Assembly (NCBI GenBank): GCA_030681675.1
Contig: JAUXRP010000040.1
Coordinates: forward strand, 310,001 to 374,000
DNA from: Candidatus Planktophila sp.
GTDB taxonomy: Bacteria > Actinomycetota > Actinomycetes > Nanopelagicales > Nanopelagicaceae
Direction: 5' to 3'
DNA length: 64,000 nucleotides
The first letter of the stretch is position 1; every line of letters starts with the position of its first letter. Made by a program: the position numbers and the translations under genes. Below, in pieces: positions 17,599 through 28,424 of this stretch. The notes beneath the pieces are model-generated. The model saw only the letters and a program-made list of their open reading frames with translations, ran no database searches and was not told the DNA's origin.

Positions 17599-18291
17599 AT
17601 GTCCCGCGCTAATCTCGGCAAAGATCCTAAAGAGGTTGCGGCGATGTTTGATGGTGTGGCCAAACGCTATGACTTCATCAATGATCTCCTGTCTCTTGGC
17701 AGGACTAAAGCCTGGCGCAAAGCGGCAACGAAAATAATCGCACCAGCCCCTGGCATGACAATTCTCGATATTGCCGCCGGACCGGGATCTTCCTCAGAGC
17801 CCTTGCATAAAGCCGGCGCAACCGTACTGTCAACTGATTTTTCTGAGGGAATGCTCGCTCAGGGTCGAAAATCCCGCCCATATCTGAACTTTTCCAAGGC
17901 CGATGCCCTAAATCTGCCCTTTGATGATGAGAGCTTCGATGTAGCAACGATCTCTTTTGGCTTGCGAAACACAGTGGATTACAACAAAGCGCTCGCCGAA
18001 GCGCTACGTGTGGTTAGGAAAGGGGGGCGAATGGTCGTTGTTGAATTCTCCCACCCCACATGGCGCCCTTTTCGTAGCCTATATATGGGGTATTTGATGC
18101 GCGCTTTGCCCGCAATAGCTCGGAAAACAGCGTCAAATCCCGATGCCTACCTCTATTTAGCGCAATCAATCAGGGCATGGCCAAATCAAAAGGGTCTGGC
18201 AAAGGCGATGGAGCTCGCAGGCTGGAGTTCGGTAATCTGGAAAAATCTGACTTTTGGGGTTGTTGCAGTTCACATCGGGATAAAGGGTTAG
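17599..18291 (+). CDS. menG: Demethylmenaquinone methyltransferase MenG
   Basis: A 230-residue SAM methyltransferase of the UbiE/MenG family. Motifs are MFDGVAKRYDFINDLLSLG at the start, the SAM loop ILDIAAGPGSSSEPL, DFSEGML, and FGLRNTVDYNKALAE with GGRMVVVEFSHP. The start at ATG 17599 fits actinobacterial MenG proteins, which open with MSRAxLxKxPxEVAAMFD, and has an AGGGAGA at 17584-17590. An upstream in-frame ATG at 17536 would add 21 poorly conserved residues. It makes menaquinone by the last methylation. Confidence 0.93.
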   Translation: MSRANLGKDPKEVAAMFDGVAKRYDFINDLLSLGRTKAWRKAATKIIAPAPGMTILDIAAGPGSSSEPLHKAGATVLSTDFSEGMLAQGRKSRPYLNFSKADALNLPFDDESFDVATISFGLRNTVDYNKALAEALRVVRKGGRMVVVEFSHPTWRPFRSLYMGYLMRALPAIARKTASNPDAYLYLAQSIRAWPNQKGLAKAMELAGWSSVIWKNLTFGVVAVHIGIKG

Positions 18292-18318
18292 CGGTCATTG
18301 GCATAGGCCATACGACTC

Positions 18319-18324
18319 TAAGAT
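18319..18324 (+). promoter_or_regulatory. -10 box of leaderless promoter for nuo operon
   Basis: TAAGAT, then 7 bases, then the GTG start of nuoA at 18332. No ribosome-binding site lies between. A TTGGCA at 18298-18303 is a possible -35 with a short 15-base spacer. This would be the main promoter for the complex I operon. Confidence 0.5.
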
Positions 18325-18331
18325 TTCGTAC

Positions 18332-18703
18332 GTGATATCCACATCTAATCCATATGTGCCGATTCTCGCACTAGGGGCAATTGGCTTTGCCTTTGCCTTA
18401 ATCTCGGTAGTTGCAGGTGCGCTCACAGGTCCTGCCCGTTATAACCGTGCAAAGTTAGATTCATATGAATGCGGAATCGAACCATCTCCACAAGCTGCAG
18501 AGGGTGGACGTTTTCCAGTTAAATACTTTTTAACGGCGATGCTATTTATTATTTTTGATATTGAGATCGTTTTTCTTTACCCATGGGCAGTCACATTTGA
18601 TCAATTAGGACTCTTTGGCTTAGTTGAAATGGCAATTTTTATTGGCACCGTATTTATTGCTTATGCATACGTGTGGCGGCGCGGCGGATTGGAGTGGGAT
18701 TAA
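18332..18703 (+). CDS. nuoA: NADH-quinone oxidoreductase subunit A
   Basis: A 123-residue subunit with three membrane segments. The conserved loop KLDSYECGIEPSPQAAEGGRFPVKYFLTAMLFIIFDIE near residue 45 contains the invariant Cys and acidic residues of the family and is decisive. It sits at the base of the membrane arm beside NuoB and NuoD. GTG start, probably leaderless. Only 40 bases separate it from menG. Confidence 0.96.
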   Translation: MISTSNPYVPILALGAIGFAFALISVVAGALTGPARYNRAKLDSYECGIEPSPQAAEGGRFPVKYFLTAMLFIIFDIEIVFLYPWAVTFDQLGLFGLVEMAIFIGTVFIAYAYVWRRGGLEWD

Positions 18704-18706
18704 GAA

Positions 18707-19264
18707 ATGGGTCTTGAAGAAAAAATTCCAAGTGGATTTCTATTAACTTCCGTTGAAAAACTTGCTGGTTACATGCGCAAGAATTCATTGTGGCCAGCAA
18801 CTTTTGGTCTTGCCTGTTGTGCAATTGAAATGATGGCCGTTGGATCGGCTGCAAAGTATGACATTTCGCGTTTTGGTATGGAGGTTTTTCGCGCATCTCC
18901 ACGTCAGGCAGATTTAATGATTGTTGCCGGACGAGTGTCGAATAAAATGGCTCCAGTATTGCGCCAAATTTATGATCAGATGTCGGCACCCAAATGGGTT
19001 ATTGCGATGGGTGCTTGCGCTTCTTCAGGTGGAATGTTTAATAACTACGCAATTGTCCAAGGTGTAGATCACGTAGTGCCTGTTGATATTTACCTTCCCG
19101 GCTGTCCACCCCGCCCAGAAATGTTAATGGATGCAATTTTAAAGCTTCATGAAAAAATCTATGATGAAAAACTCGGCGCTAATCGTGCGCAAATTATTAA
19201 GGAAGTTGAACTCGCTGCGATGAATGCGAAACCAACTCAGCAGATGAAAGGTTTGCTTGCATAA
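18707..19264 (+). CDS. nuoB: NADH-quinone oxidoreductase subunit B
   Basis: A 185-residue peripheral-arm subunit. Cys ligands of the N2 [4Fe-4S] cluster are in [11 protein letters not shown] (two adjacent Cys), [15 protein letters not shown] and [11 protein letters not shown]2 hands electrons to menaquinone. It follows nuoA by 3 bases. The length is normal for Actinobacteria. Confidence 0.97.
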   Translation: MGLEEKIPSGFLLTSVEKLAGYMRKNSLWPATFGLACCAIEMMAVGSAAKYDISRFGMEVFRASPRQADLMIVAGRVSNKMAPVLRQIYDQMSAPKWVIAMGACASSGGMFNNYAIVQGVDHVVPVDIYLPGCPPRPEMLMDAILKLHEKIYDEKLGANRAQIIKEVELAAMNAKPTQQMKGLLA

Positions 19265-19894
19265 ATGACTGATTCTGGAATGTTTGGGGCACGTGGTACG
19301 GGTGATACCTCCGGTTATGGTGGTCTAGTTAGAAGCGCGGCATCGACAGGCTCATCAGAACGTCCTTATGGTGGCTATTTCGATGGTTTAGTTGATGATT
19401 TAGAGCGTGCTTACCCCGAGTTTTCAGCCTCCATTGAGCGCGTAATTGTTGATCGTGGCGAACTAACACTGCATGTAAAGCGTGAAAAATTAGTTGAAAT
19501 TTCCTTGGTTTTACGCGATACATTGAAGTTTGAAATGTGCATGGGAGTTTCTGGTATCCATTACCCAAACAACACTGGTCGCGAACTTGTAGCTGTGTAT
19601 CCACTCCTCTCCATGACAAATAATCGTCGCGTTCGTCTCGAGGTTTCGGTTTCAGAGGCCGATGCGCACATCCCATCATTAGTTGAGGTGTGGGCGGGCA
19701 ATAACTGGCATGAGCGCGAAACCTTTGACATGTTTGGAATAATCTTTGATTCTCACCCAGGTTTAACTCGGATTTTGATGCCAGATGATTGGCAGGGCCA
19801 TCCTCAACGCAAAGATTACGCATTAGGTGGAATTGCAGTTGAATATAAAGGCGCAACAATTCCTCCGCCTAGTGAACGTAGGAGCTATTCATGA
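19265..19894 (+). CDS. nuoC: NADH-quinone oxidoreductase subunit C
   Basis: A 209-residue subunit with the 30-kDa-subunit signature [36 protein letters not shown] near residue 155. The first 40 residues are Gly/Ser-rich and not part of the conserved fold, which is common in actinobacterial NuoC. It abuts nuoB and overlaps nuoD by 4 bases. It is separate from NuoD, not fused as in Escherichia. Confidence 0.96.
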   Translation: MTDSGMFGARGTGDTSGYGGLVRSAASTGSSERPYGGYFDGLVDDLERAYPEFSASIERVIVDRGELTLHVKREKLVEISLVLRDTLKFEMCMGVSGIHYPNNTGRELVAVYPLLSMTNNRRVRLEVSVSEADAHIPSLVEVWAGNNWHERETFDMFGIIFDSHPGLTRILMPDDWQGHPQRKDYALGGIAVEYKGATIPPPSERRSYS

Positions 19895-21228
19895 CAACAT
19901 TTGACCCATACGCACCTTCTCGCGAAACCACCGAAGGAACGGTTTTTTCAGTAACTGGTGGGGATTGGGATTCACTCGTTCAAGAAATTGGTTCGACTAA
20001 AGAAGAGCGCGTAGTCGTAAATATGGGGCCGCAGCACCCATCTACTCACGGAGTTCTTCGTTTAATTCTTGAACTAGAAGGAGAGACTGTCACGGAAGTC
20101 CGTTGCGGTATTGGATATTTGCACACAGGAATTGAAAAGAACATGGAGTACCGTAGTTGGACGCAAGGAACAACTTTCGTAACGCGTATGGATTACTTAG
20201 GGCCAATCTTTAATGAGACTGCTTACTGCTTAGCGATAGAAAAACTTCTTGGCATTACTAATGACGTTCCAGAGCGTGCCAGCGTTATTCGCGTGATGAT
20301 GATGGAGCTCAACCGTATCTCATCCCATATGGTCGCCCTTGGTACAGGTGCTCTCGAACTCGGCGCAATTACGCCAATGTTTTTTGCTTTTCGCGAACGT
20401 GAAATTGTTCTAGATATCTTTGAAATGATCTCGGGTTTACGCATGAATATGGCTTATATCCGCCCAGGCGGAGTTCAACAAGATCTTCCGGAAGGTGCAA
20501 TTTCAAAGATTCGTGATGCAGTAAAACTGATGCGCAAAAACTTTAAGGACAACACAAACCTTCTTGTCGGAAACTCAATCTGGTTAAAACGAACACAGGG
20601 GATCGGCTATCTTGATTTAGCTGGAGCTACAACGCTTGGTATCACTGGTCCAGTACTTCGCTCGACCGGTCTTCCGTGGGACTTACGTAAAATGCAGCCA
20701 TATTGTGGATATGAAAACTATGACTTTGATGTAGTCACTGCCGATACGTGTGATGTTTATGGTCGTTTCTTGATTCGCATGAACGAGCTAGAACAATCAC
20801 TGCGCATTATCGAACAGGCACTTGATAAATTAGAAAATCTAGATGGCGCACCTGTCATGGTTGCCGATAAGAAAATTGCTTGGCCCGCACAGTTAGCCCT
20901 TGGCAGCGATGGACTTGGAAATTCACTTAACCATATCCGCGAAATTATGGGAACTTCAATGGAATCACTCATTCACCATTTCAAATTAGTTACCGAAGGC
21001 TTTCATGTTCCAGCCGGTCAGGTCTATCAAGCAGTTGAATCTCCAAAGGGTGAACTCGGTGCTCATGTTGTATCCGATGGTGGTACACGTCCATACCGTA
21101 TGCACTTCCGAGAGCCATCTTTTAACAACTTGCAAGCAACATCGGCAATGAGTGAAGGCGGAATGATCGCCGACATAATCGCCGCAGTCGCATCAATCGA
21201 TCCAGTAATGGGAGGCGTTGACCGCTAA
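19891..21228 (+). CDS. nuoD: NADH-quinone oxidoreductase subunit D
   Basis: A 445-residue 49-kDa subunit. [24 protein letters not shown] near residue 45 carries the quinone-site His, and [30 protein letters not shown] and [12 protein letters not shown] are further signatures. It shapes the quinone cavity with NuoB. The N-terminal 40 residues are variable. It overlaps nuoE by one base (TAATG). Confidence 0.97.
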   Translation: MTTFDPYAPSRETTEGTVFSVTGGDWDSLVQEIGSTKEERVVVNMGPQHPSTHGVLRLILELEGETVTEVRCGIGYLHTGIEKNMEYRSWTQGTTFVTRMDYLGPIFNETAYCLAIEKLLGITNDVPERASVIRVMMMELNRISSHMVALGTGALELGAITPMFFAFREREIVLDIFEMISGLRMNMAYIRPGGVQQDLPEGAISKIRDAVKLMRKNFKDNTNLLVGNSIWLKRTQGIGYLDLAGATTLGITGPVLRSTGLPWDLRKMQPYCGYENYDFDVVTADTCDVYGRFLIRMNELEQSLRIIEQALDKLENLDGAPVMVADKKIAWPAQLALGSDGLGNSLNHIREIMGTSMESLIHHFKLVTEGFHVPAGQVYQAVESPKGELGAHVVSDGGTRPYRMHFREPSFNNLQATSAMSEGGMIADIIAAVASIDPVMGGVDR

Positions 21229-21854
21229 TGGCTTACTCAAGCGAAGATCTCGCGATAATGGATTCAATAGTTAAGCGCTATCCACGACCACGTTCGGCAA
21301 TCATGCCGCTTTTACATTTTGTTCAATCACGTGTGGGTTTCGTAAATGGCGAAGGCATTGAACTTATTGCCAAGATTTTAACTTTAGAGATGGCAGAAGT
21401 TTCAGCAGTGTCAACGTTTTATACTCAGTACAAGCGCAAGCCGGTTGGTGAGTATCACGTAGGTGTGTGCACTAATACTTTATGCGCAGTAATGGGCGGG
21501 GATGCAATTTTTGCTGGTCTTAAAGAGCATCTTGGCGTAGAGAATGATGGTGTTACTGAAGACGGGAAAGTCTCTCTTGAACACATTGAATGTAACGCGG
21601 CCTGCGACTATGCACCAGTAGTTATGGCTAATTGGGAGTTTTATGACAACCAAACTGTGCAATCCTCAAAGGATTTAGTTGATTCAATGCGCGAAGGAAA
21701 TCCAATCCCACCTACACGTGGTCCAGATAAGTTAGTAACGTGGAAAGAGGCATCGGCAGTTCTGGCGGGGATCAATGATGGAAGAGCACACGAAGGTGTT
21801 CAAGCTGGCGAACCAACTCTTCTCGGTTTAAAGATTTCGAAAGAGGGCAAGTAA
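21228..21854 (+). CDS. nuoE: NADH-quinone oxidoreductase subunit E
   Basis: A 208-residue subunit. The [2Fe-2S] N1a ligands are in VGVCTNTLCAVMGGD and HIECNAACDYAPVVMAN. The C-terminal 40 residues (GPDKLVTWKEASAVLAGINDG and on) extend past the core, as is usual in actinobacterial NuoE. It works with NuoF in the NADH-oxidising tip. One-base overlaps on both sides show tight coupling. Confidence 0.96.
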   Translation: MAYSSEDLAIMDSIVKRYPRPRSAIMPLLHFVQSRVGFVNGEGIELIAKILTLEMAEVSAVSTFYTQYKRKPVGEYHVGVCTNTLCAVMGGDAIFAGLKEHLGVENDGVTEDGKVSLEHIECNAACDYAPVVMANWEFYDNQTVQSSKDLVDSMREGNPIPPTRGPDKLVTWKEASAVLAGINDGRAHEGVQAGEPTLLGLKISKEGK

Positions 21855-23134
21855 TGACTGCGTTAACGCCTGTACTTTCAGCGCATTGGGATGAAAAGGA
21901 TTCATTCACGATTGAGGCATATACACGTCACGGTGGATACACAGCTTCGAAAAAAGCATTAGCTATGGATCCCGATGAAGTTATTCAATTAGTCAAAGAT
22001 TCTGGCCTCCGTGGTCGTGGCGGAGCGGGATTCCCAACTGGAATGAAGTGGGGTTTTATTCCGCAGGGCGATAATAAAGATCACTACTTAGTTGTAAATG
22101 CCGATGAGTCTGAGCCAGGTACGTGCAAAGACATGCCATTACTCATGGCAAACCCACACGTGTTAGTAGAGGGTTGCATTATTGCTGCTCATGCAATCCG
22201 AGCGAAGCATGCCTTTATTTACATCCGTGGAGAAGTCACACATATTGTCCGCCGACTCAATCAAGCAATTGAAGATGCCTACAAAGCCGGTCATCTTGGT
22301 AATGGAGTAGATTTAGTTCTACACGTCGGAGCGGGTGCATATATTTGCGGTGAGGAGACTGCACTATTAGATTCACTTGAAGGTTTTCGGGGTCAACCAC
22401 GTCTGCGTCCACCATTCCCAGCTATCGCAGGTCTATATGCTCGTCCAACCGTTGTTAATAACGTCGAGTCCATCTCAGCAGTTCCAGCGATTGTTAATAA
22501 TGGTGCTGAGTGGTACCAATCGATGGGAACTGAAAAGAGCAAGGGTGCAACGCTGTATTCATTGTCGGGCCATGTTAATAATCCAGGTCAATTCGAAGCA
22601 CCTCTTGGAATAACTTTGCGGCAAATTCTTGAAATCTCTGGCGGAATTCGTACTGGGCATTCCTTAAAATTCTGGACACCTGGTGGATCCTCGACTCCTA
22701 TTTTTACGTCCGATCATTTAGATACTCCGCTTGATTACGAAGGCGTAGCCGCTGCTGGGTCGATGTTAGGTACGAAAGCGTTACAGATATTTGATGAGAC
22801 AACGTGCGTTGTCCGTGCGGTACTTCGTTGGACCGAGTTTTATAAACATGAGTCATGTGGAAAGTGCACACCATGTCGTGAAGGCACATGGTGGTTAGTC
22901 CAGATTCTTCGCGATTTGGAGGCTGGTAAAGGTACAGAAGAGGATCTTGCAAAACTCCTAGATCTTTGCGACAACATTTTAGGTCGCTCATTTTGTGCTC
23001 TAGGCGACGGCGCAACGAGTCCAATTACTTCTTCAATTAAGTATTTCCGTGATGAATACATTGCACATATCACGAACAAAGGGTGCCCCTTTGATCCAGT
23101 TGCTTCAACACTCTTTGTTGGGGCAGGTGCGTAA
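21854..23134 (+). CDS. nuoF: NADH-quinone oxidoreductase subunit F
   Basis: A 426-residue NADH-binding subunit. The FMN/NADH motif GLRGRGGAGFPTGMKW is near residue 52, and the N3 [4Fe-4S] ligands are in HESCGKCTPCREGTWW and RSFCALGDGA. It accepts hydride from NADH. It abuts nuoG with no gap. Confidence 0.97.
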   Translation: MTALTPVLSAHWDEKDSFTIEAYTRHGGYTASKKALAMDPDEVIQLVKDSGLRGRGGAGFPTGMKWGFIPQGDNKDHYLVVNADESEPGTCKDMPLLMANPHVLVEGCIIAAHAIRAKHAFIYIRGEVTHIVRRLNQAIEDAYKAGHLGNGVDLVLHVGAGAYICGEETALLDSLEGFRGQPRLRPPFPAIAGLYARPTVVNNVESISAVPAIVNNGAEWYQSMGTEKSKGATLYSLSGHVNNPGQFEAPLGITLRQILEISGGIRTGHSLKFWTPGGSSTPIFTSDHLDTPLDYEGVAAAGSMLGTKALQIFDETTCVVRAVLRWTEFYKHESCGKCTPCREGTWWLVQILRDLEAGKGTEEDLAKLLDLCDNILGRSFCALGDGATSPITSSIKYFRDEYIAHITNKGCPFDPVASTLFVGAGA

Positions 23135-25486
23135 ATGGATACTACTGAAATCGTGGACTTGATTACTGTTGTTATAGATGGTTTTGAAGTTACTGTTCCG
23201 AAGGGGACTTTAGTAATCCGCGCAGCTGAGCAACTTGGAATTCAGATTCCTCGATTCTGTGATCACCCACTGTTAGATCCAGTCGGCGCATGTCGGCAGT
23301 GTTTAGTTGATATTGAAATTAACGGTCGAGCATTTCCTAAACCACAGGCATCATGCACAATTCCGGTTGAGCCAGGAATGATTGTAAAAACACAGCTCAC
23401 ATCAACTGTTGCCGATAAAGCACAGAAAGGTGTTATGGAGCTTCTGCTTATTAATCACCCTCTGGACTGCCCAGTCTGCGATAAGGGCGGAGAGTGCCCA
23501 CTTCAAAACCAAGCGATGAGCACTGGTCGCTCGGAAACGCGCTTTGAAGGCGTAAAGCGAACATTTGAAAAGCCAATTAATATTTCATCCCAAGTCTTAC
23601 TCGATCGTGAACGTTGCGTATTATGCGCGCGTTGTACTCGTTTTTCAGATCAAATTGCTGGCGATCCATTTATTACTCTTAATGAACGTGGCGCACTACA
23701 GCAAGTTGGTATTTACGAGAAGCAACCTTTCAAGTCATATTTTTCTGGAAATGCAGTTCAAATTTGTCCAGTTGGAGCCCTAACTGGTGCGTCTTATAGA
23801 TTCCGCGCTCGACCATTTGATTTAGTTTCAACTCCTTCGGCATGCGAGCACTGTGCATCGGGCTGCGATATGCGCACCGATGTTCGTCGTGGCAAGACAC
23901 TTCGTCGGCTAGCTGGTGATGATGCCTCAGTTAACGAAGAGTGGAATTGCGATAAAGGACGTTGGGCATTTAAATACGTAACTGCGGTTGATCGCTTAAC
24001 TCATCCACTTGTACGCAATGAAGCAGGAGTGCTAGTTCAAGCATCTTGGCCAGAAGCAATTGCCGCCGCAGCTAATGGTTTAAAATCAAATACTTCGGCA
24101 GTCCTTGTTGGCGGACGTGCAACACATGAGGATGCATATGGATATAGCAAGTTTGCACGTATTGCACTAGGTACAAATGATGTTGATTTCCGTTCCAGGA
24201 TTTCCTCAGATGAGGAGCGAGACTTCTTAGCGGCCCACGTAGTTAGTTCAACCACAACGTATCGCGATATCGATCGCGCCGATCACGTTGTATTAGTTGG
24301 CTTTGAACCCGAAGAAGAGTCGCCAATTGTTTTCTTGCGCTTAAATAAGCAGGTACGCAAACGCGCGTTGAAAGTTACGGCGATTGCTAGCAAACTTTCA
24401 ATTGGAGTTGAAAAACTCAAAGCTGAGTTTGTAAAGGTTGCACCAAGTCAAGAGGCAGCCGCACTTTCTTCATTGGCATTGACTGCTCAATCAATTTTTC
24501 TCGTCGGAGAACGCGCATGCGAGAGCGCCGGGGTTTTAACGGAAGTTGCCGCCTTGGCAGTTTCAACCGGTGCGAAGATCGCCTGGATTCCACGGCGTGC
24601 AGGCGAGCGTGGAGCGTTAGAAGCCGGAGCAATTGGAAACTTATTACCAGGTGGACGTCCCGTGATAGATGCGCTAGCCCGTGTAGATATTGCCGCATTA
24701 TGGGGCGTGCCATCACTTCCAGCAACTGTTGGTCGAAGTAGCGATGAAATCTACGCCGCGGTTAAATCAGGTTCGATTGGAGCACTCATTATTGGTGGAG
24801 TCGACCCACTAGATTCTAAAAACAGTGCCGTAGCCCTTGAAGCCCTTGATAAAGCATTTGTTGTCAGTCTTGAAATCGCTCCAAGTGAAGTGAGCGCGCG
24901 CGCAAATGTAGTTCTGCCAGTTGCCGCAATCACAGAAAAGAGTGGATCATTTTTAAATTGGGAAGGACGGGCACGTTCATTTGATGCGGCCGTTCATGAT
25001 TCACTCAATCGCAGCGATCTTCGAATTCTCTCAATGATTGCCGAAGAAATGGGTGCTGAATTAAACCTCGGAACCGTCACTGCTGCAGCTAAAGAGATTG
25101 CATCTCTCGGTGCGTGGGATGGTGCACGAGCATTAATGAAGCCAGTGAACTCAACAGATGCCCCAATGCTAAGTGACAAGCAATTCATTCTTAATTCGTG
25201 GCGCCGTTTATTAGATCTTGGCACACTTCAGAAAGGTGAAGAAAATTTAGCTGGTACAGCGCGCCAAACCGTTGCAGTTATTTCGCCAAATCGCGCACAA
25301 GCAATGGGCGTTGTCGATGGAGATCTCTTAAAGATTTCAACATCTCACGGTTCAATTACCTTAGCTGCGTTAGTTGAAGATATTCATGACGATGCAATTT
25401 GGGCGCCACGTAATTCACAAGGCTCTCAATTACTTGTAAACCTAGGCGCTGGACATGGCGCAGTAGTTACGGTGGTGAAGCTATGA
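23135..25486 (+). CDS. nuoG: NADH-quinone oxidoreductase subunit G
   Basis: A 783-residue iron-sulfur subunit. In order: N1b [2Fe-2S] Cys in [19 protein letters not shown]4/N5-type ligands in [29 protein letters not shown] and VQICPVGAL, then a molybdopterin-family Cys set [13 protein letters not shown] with a distant Cys in [10 protein letters not shown] (extra [4Fe-4S] site). The rest is a degenerate molybdopterin-oxidoreductase fold. It passes electrons through the peripheral arm. The last 4 bases overlap nuoH (ATGA). Confidence 0.95.
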   Translation: MDTTEIVDLITVVIDGFEVTVPKGTLVIRAAEQLGIQIPRFCDHPLLDPVGACRQCLVDIEINGRAFPKPQASCTIPVEPGMIVKTQLTSTVADKAQKGVMELLLINHPLDCPVCDKGGECPLQNQAMSTGRSETRFEGVKRTFEKPINISSQVLLDRERCVLCARCTRFSDQIAGDPFITLNERGALQQVGIYEKQPFKSYFSGNAVQICPVGALTGASYRFRARPFDLVSTPSACEHCASGCDMRTDVRRGKTLRRLAGDDASVNEEWNCDKGRWAFKYVTAVDRLTHPLVRNEAGVLVQASWPEAIAAAANGLKSNTSAVLVGGRATHEDAYGYSKFARIALGTNDVDFRSRISSDEERDFLAAHVVSSTTTYRDIDRADHVVLVGFEPEEESPIVFLRLNKQVRKRALKVTAIASKLSIGVEKLKAEFVKVAPSQEAAALSSLALTAQSIFLVGERACESAGVLTEVAALAVSTGAKIAWIPRRAGERGALEAGAIGNLLPGGRPVIDALARVDIAALWGVPSLPATVGRSSDEIYAAVKSGSIGALIIGGVDPLDSKNSAVALEALDKAFVVSLEIAPSEVSARANVVLPVAAITEKSGSFLNWEGRARSFDAAVHDSLNRSDLRILSMIAEEMGAELNLGTVTAAAKEIASLGAWDGARALMKPVNSTDAPMLSDKQFILNSWRRLLDLGTLQKGEENLAGTARQTVAVISPNRAQAMGVVDGDLLKISTSHGSITLAALVEDIHDDAIWAPRNSQGSQLLVNLGAGHGAVVTVVKL

Positions 25487-26730
25487 CAACAGCGCAGTTA
25501 ATCGGAGCAGATCCAGGTTGGTTAATCACTGTAAAAGCCTTACTCGTCTTTATCTTTTGTGTTGTGCTCACACTGCTTTCTGTGTGGGGAGAGCGTCGCT
25601 TAGTCGGTCGCATGCAACAACGCCCCGGACCTAACCGCGTTGGTCCATTTGGTTTAATCCAAGCTCTGGCTGACGGTGTAAAACTTGCACTCAAAGAGGA
25701 CATCATTCCTGCTGCTGCAGACAAGATTGTCTTTATAGTAGCCCCCATTATCAGTGCTACCACATGCTTTATGTCTTTTGCCGTGATTCCAATTACCGGC
25801 CCGGTAAATCTCTTTGGGCAGAAAACTGCCATGCAGCTGACCGATCTTCCCGTCGGGGTTCTCTACGTCTTAGCTATCGCCTCGGTAGGTGTTTATGGAA
25901 TTATTTTGGCAGGTTGGTCATCGGGCTCTACATATCCACTTCTCGGAGGGCTCCGTTCAAGTGCACAGGTAATTTCTTATGAAATAGCGATGGGTCTTTC
26001 ACTTGTAGCTGTCTTTATTTATGCAGGTTCGATGTCAACATCAGACATCGTGGCCGCTCAATCCACGACCTGGTATGCAGTCGTCCTGTTCCCATCCTTT
26101 GTTATCTATGCAATATCAATGGTCGGTGAAACTAATCGTGCACCATTTGATTTAGCAGAAGCAGAAGGCGAACTTGTCGGCGGTTTTCACACTGAGTATT
26201 CATCACTCAAATTTGCACTCTTTTTCTTAGCTGAATATGTCAACATCATAGCTGTCTCAGCCCTTGCGACAACTCTCTTTCTCGGTGGATATCACGCACC
26301 ACCGTTCCTTGGCTTTACCGAAAATTGGTTAGGTGGTTGGTTTACCGCAATTTGGTTCTTCTCAAAAGTTTTGGTTTTCTTCTTTGTATTCGTTTGGCTG
26401 CGAGGAACACTTCCTCGACTTCGCTACGACCAGTTCATGCAGTTTGGTTGGAAAGTCTTAATTCCAGTGTCAATCGTTTGGATCTTAGTAGTTGCAACAC
26501 TTCGAGTAATGTCCTTACAAGGCGCACCTCGATTGACCGTTGTGGCCTTCGCTAGCTTTGTAGTGCTTCTCGTCATGGTGGTCAACATTGCCTTCGATAA
26601 TGCAAAGAAGAAGAAGGAATCCATAGTGTTCAAAGATGCAACAGCGCCTAGCTTTGCAATTCCAGAGCTGCCAATGAATATTTCTGCAGTCAATATTTCT
26701 GAACACAGTAATGGAGGCGACCGTGGCTGA
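25483..26730 (+). CDS. nuoH: NADH-quinone oxidoreductase subunit H
   Basis: A 415-residue membrane subunit with about eight segments. [33 protein letters not shown] near residue 36 and [26 protein letters not shown] near residue 210 are the NuoH signatures at the quinone entrance. The C-terminus carries an extra 60 residues of polar sequence, the usual actinobacterial form. It overlaps nuoI by 8 bases if the GTG at 26723 is used. Confidence 0.96.
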   Translation: MTTAQLIGADPGWLITVKALLVFIFCVVLTLLSVWGERRLVGRMQQRPGPNRVGPFGLIQALADGVKLALKEDIIPAAADKIVFIVAPIISATTCFMSFAVIPITGPVNLFGQKTAMQLTDLPVGVLYVLAIASVGVYGIILAGWSSGSTYPLLGGLRSSAQVISYEIAMGLSLVAVFIYAGSMSTSDIVAAQSTTWYAVVLFPSFVIYAISMVGETNRAPFDLAEAEGELVGGFHTEYSSLKFALFFLAEYVNIIAVSALATTLFLGGYHAPPFLGFTENWLGGWFTAIWFFSKVLVFFFVFVWLRGTLPRLRYDQFMQFGWKVLIPVSIVWILVVATLRVMSLQGAPRLTVVAFASFVVLLVMVVNIAFDNAKKKKESIVFKDATAPSFAIPELPMNISAVNISEHSNGGDRG

Positions 26731-27334
26731 AATTGAACCTTTAAAAAGCAACGATATGGATTTAAAGAAAGTAGAATTCACACAGGTAGATCAACCTGGC
26801 TCAGTTGGGTTGACCGGTCATATGAAGGGATTCTGGACCACTTTTTCTACTATCTTTAAAAAGCCTGAAACCGTTGAATACCCTGAAGTCAAAGCACCAA
26901 CACAAGAACGATTCCATGGACGTCACCAACTCAATCGCCACCCAGATGGTCTTGAAAAATGTATCGGCTGCGAACTATGCGCTTGGGCTTGTCCGGCCGA
27001 TGCAATCTATGTCGAAGGTGCTGATAACACCGAAGAACATCGGATGTCACCTGGTGAGCGCTATGGCAAGGTTTATCAAATTAACTATCTTCGCTGCGTT
27101 TTTTGTGGGTTATGTATTGAAGCTTGTCCAACTCGCGCATTAACAATGACTAATGAGTACGAACTTGCCGATGATTCGCGAGAAAAACTCATCTTTGAAA
27201 AAGATGACTTACTCGGACCATTGCGTGCAGGAATGTTGATGCCACCACATCCAATGTACCCAGATATGAATGATTCAAACTATTACAAAGGTGACGTGCT
27301 TGGTGCTCATCCATCGCAGGAAGTAAACAAATGA
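26723..27334 (+). CDS. nuoI: NADH-quinone oxidoreductase subunit I
   Basis: A roughly 203-residue ferredoxin-like subunit. Two [4Fe-4S] motifs are visible: [20 protein letters not shown] and [16 protein letters not shown] (N6a and N6b). It links NuoG to NuoB. The start is placed at GTG 26723 because a GGAGG at 26713-26717 lies 5 bases upstream; an ATG at 26711 is in frame but overlaps that site. It overlaps nuoJ by 4 bases. Confidence 0.94.
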   Translation: MAEIEPLKSNDMDLKKVEFTQVDQPGSVGLTGHMKGFWTTFSTIFKKPETVEYPEVKAPTQERFHGRHQLNRHPDGLEKCIGCELCAWACPADAIYVEGADNTEEHRMSPGERYGKVYQINYLRCVFCGLCIEACPTRALTMTNEYELADDSREKLIFEKDDLLGPLRAGMLMPPHPMYPDMNDSNYYKGDVLGAHPSQEVNK

Positions 27335-28122
27335 GCGATCTAGCATTACAAGTTGGTCAGACTGCATCGCCAGAAGCGACGCTCTTTTGGATTCTCGCCC
27401 CGCTAACTTTTTTGGCAGCCCTTGGTATGTTGCTCGTAAAAAAAGCGGTTCACTCAGCGATTTTAATGGCATTTGTAATGGTCGCCCTGGCTATTTTTTA
27501 TATCGCACAAGGTGCACCATTTCTCGGAATTGTGCAGATAGTTGTTTACACCGGCGCAGTAATGATGCTCTTTCTATTTATTCTTATGTTGGTTGGCGTT
27601 GATTCATCGGATTCGTTAACTGAAACAATCCGCGGTTTGCGACCTATCGCAATTATGGCCGCCCTTGGTTTTGGCGGATTAATGGTTTCTTTACTCGCAC
27701 GTGCATCTCTCGGCCGCACAGCGGTCGGAGTCGAGGCGGCAAATGCCGACGGAAACGTTCAAGGAATTGCACAACTTTTATTCTCTACTTTTGTTTGGCC
27801 ATTTGAAGTTGTTTCTGCGCTTTTAATTACCGCCGCCCTTGGCGCTATGGTTTTAGCTCACCATCATCGAATCCAAGAACGTCCAACACAGCGTCAACTC
27901 TCAATAGAGAGATTTCGTGGGGAGTCACTGGCAAATGCCGCTGGTCTTCCAGCACCAGGTGTTTTTGCCCGTCACAACGCAGTTGATGTTCCTGCGCTAT
28001 TGCCAGATGGCACGGCTTCGGTGGCATCGGTTAATGCCAGCTTAAAAGCTCGCGGAGATGTTTTGGATCCATCGCAATTTGAACTTAGCTCTATCGATAC
28101 AAGTGTTGAGGAGGAGAAGTAA
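27331..28122 (+). CDS. nuoJ: NADH-quinone oxidoreductase subunit J
   Basis: A 263-residue membrane subunit. [51 protein letters not shown] near residue 35 contains the transmembrane helix 3 region with its pi-bulge-forming sequence. A long polar C-terminal tail (about residue 190 on) is typical for Actinobacteria. It abuts nuoK. Confidence 0.95.
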   Translation: MSDLALQVGQTASPEATLFWILAPLTFLAALGMLLVKKAVHSAILMAFVMVALAIFYIAQGAPFLGIVQIVVYTGAVMMLFLFILMLVGVDSSDSLTETIRGLRPIAIMAALGFGGLMVSLLARASLGRTAVGVEAANADGNVQGIAQLLFSTFVWPFEVVSALLITAALGAMVLAHHHRIQERPTQRQLSIERFRGESLANAAGLPAPGVFARHNAVDVPALLPDGTASVASVNASLKARGDVLDPSQFELSSIDTSVEEEK

Positions 28123-28422
28123 ATGAATGCCGCTAACTACCTCTACCTTTCCGCACTCCTTTTCACAATTGGCGCAGTTGGCGTTGTAGTTCGCCGGAAC
28201 GCAATTGTGGTTTTTATGTGCGTTGAACTAATGCTCAATGCTGCAAATCTCTCTTTCGTAACATTTTCTCGTATCAATGGTGATCTCAATGGTCAAGTAA
28301 TTGCCTTCTTTACAATGGTGGTAGCAGCTTGCGAAGTTGTGGTTGGTTTGGCAATTATCGTGACGATTTATCGTTCACGTCGATCAGCATCCGTTGATGA
28401 TGCTAGTTTGTTGAAGCGATAA
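28123..28422 (+). CDS. nuoK: NADH-quinone oxidoreductase subunit K
   Basis: A 99-residue subunit with three membrane helices. The two membrane Glu used in proton transfer are visible in [17 protein letters not shown] and [19 protein letters not shown]. Length is normal. It is 2 bases from nuoL. Confidence 0.97.
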   Translation: MNAANYLYLSALLFTIGAVGVVVRRNAIVVFMCVELMLNAANLSFVTFSRINGDLNGQVIAFFTMVVAACEVVVGLAIIVTIYRSRRSASVDDASLLKR

Positions 28423-28424
28423 AT

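Noticed and set aside
19329-19859. A 176-codon minus-strand frame inside nuoC
   Set aside because: Antisense to a well-conserved NuoC; His/Arg-rich pattern is typical of a shadow frame.
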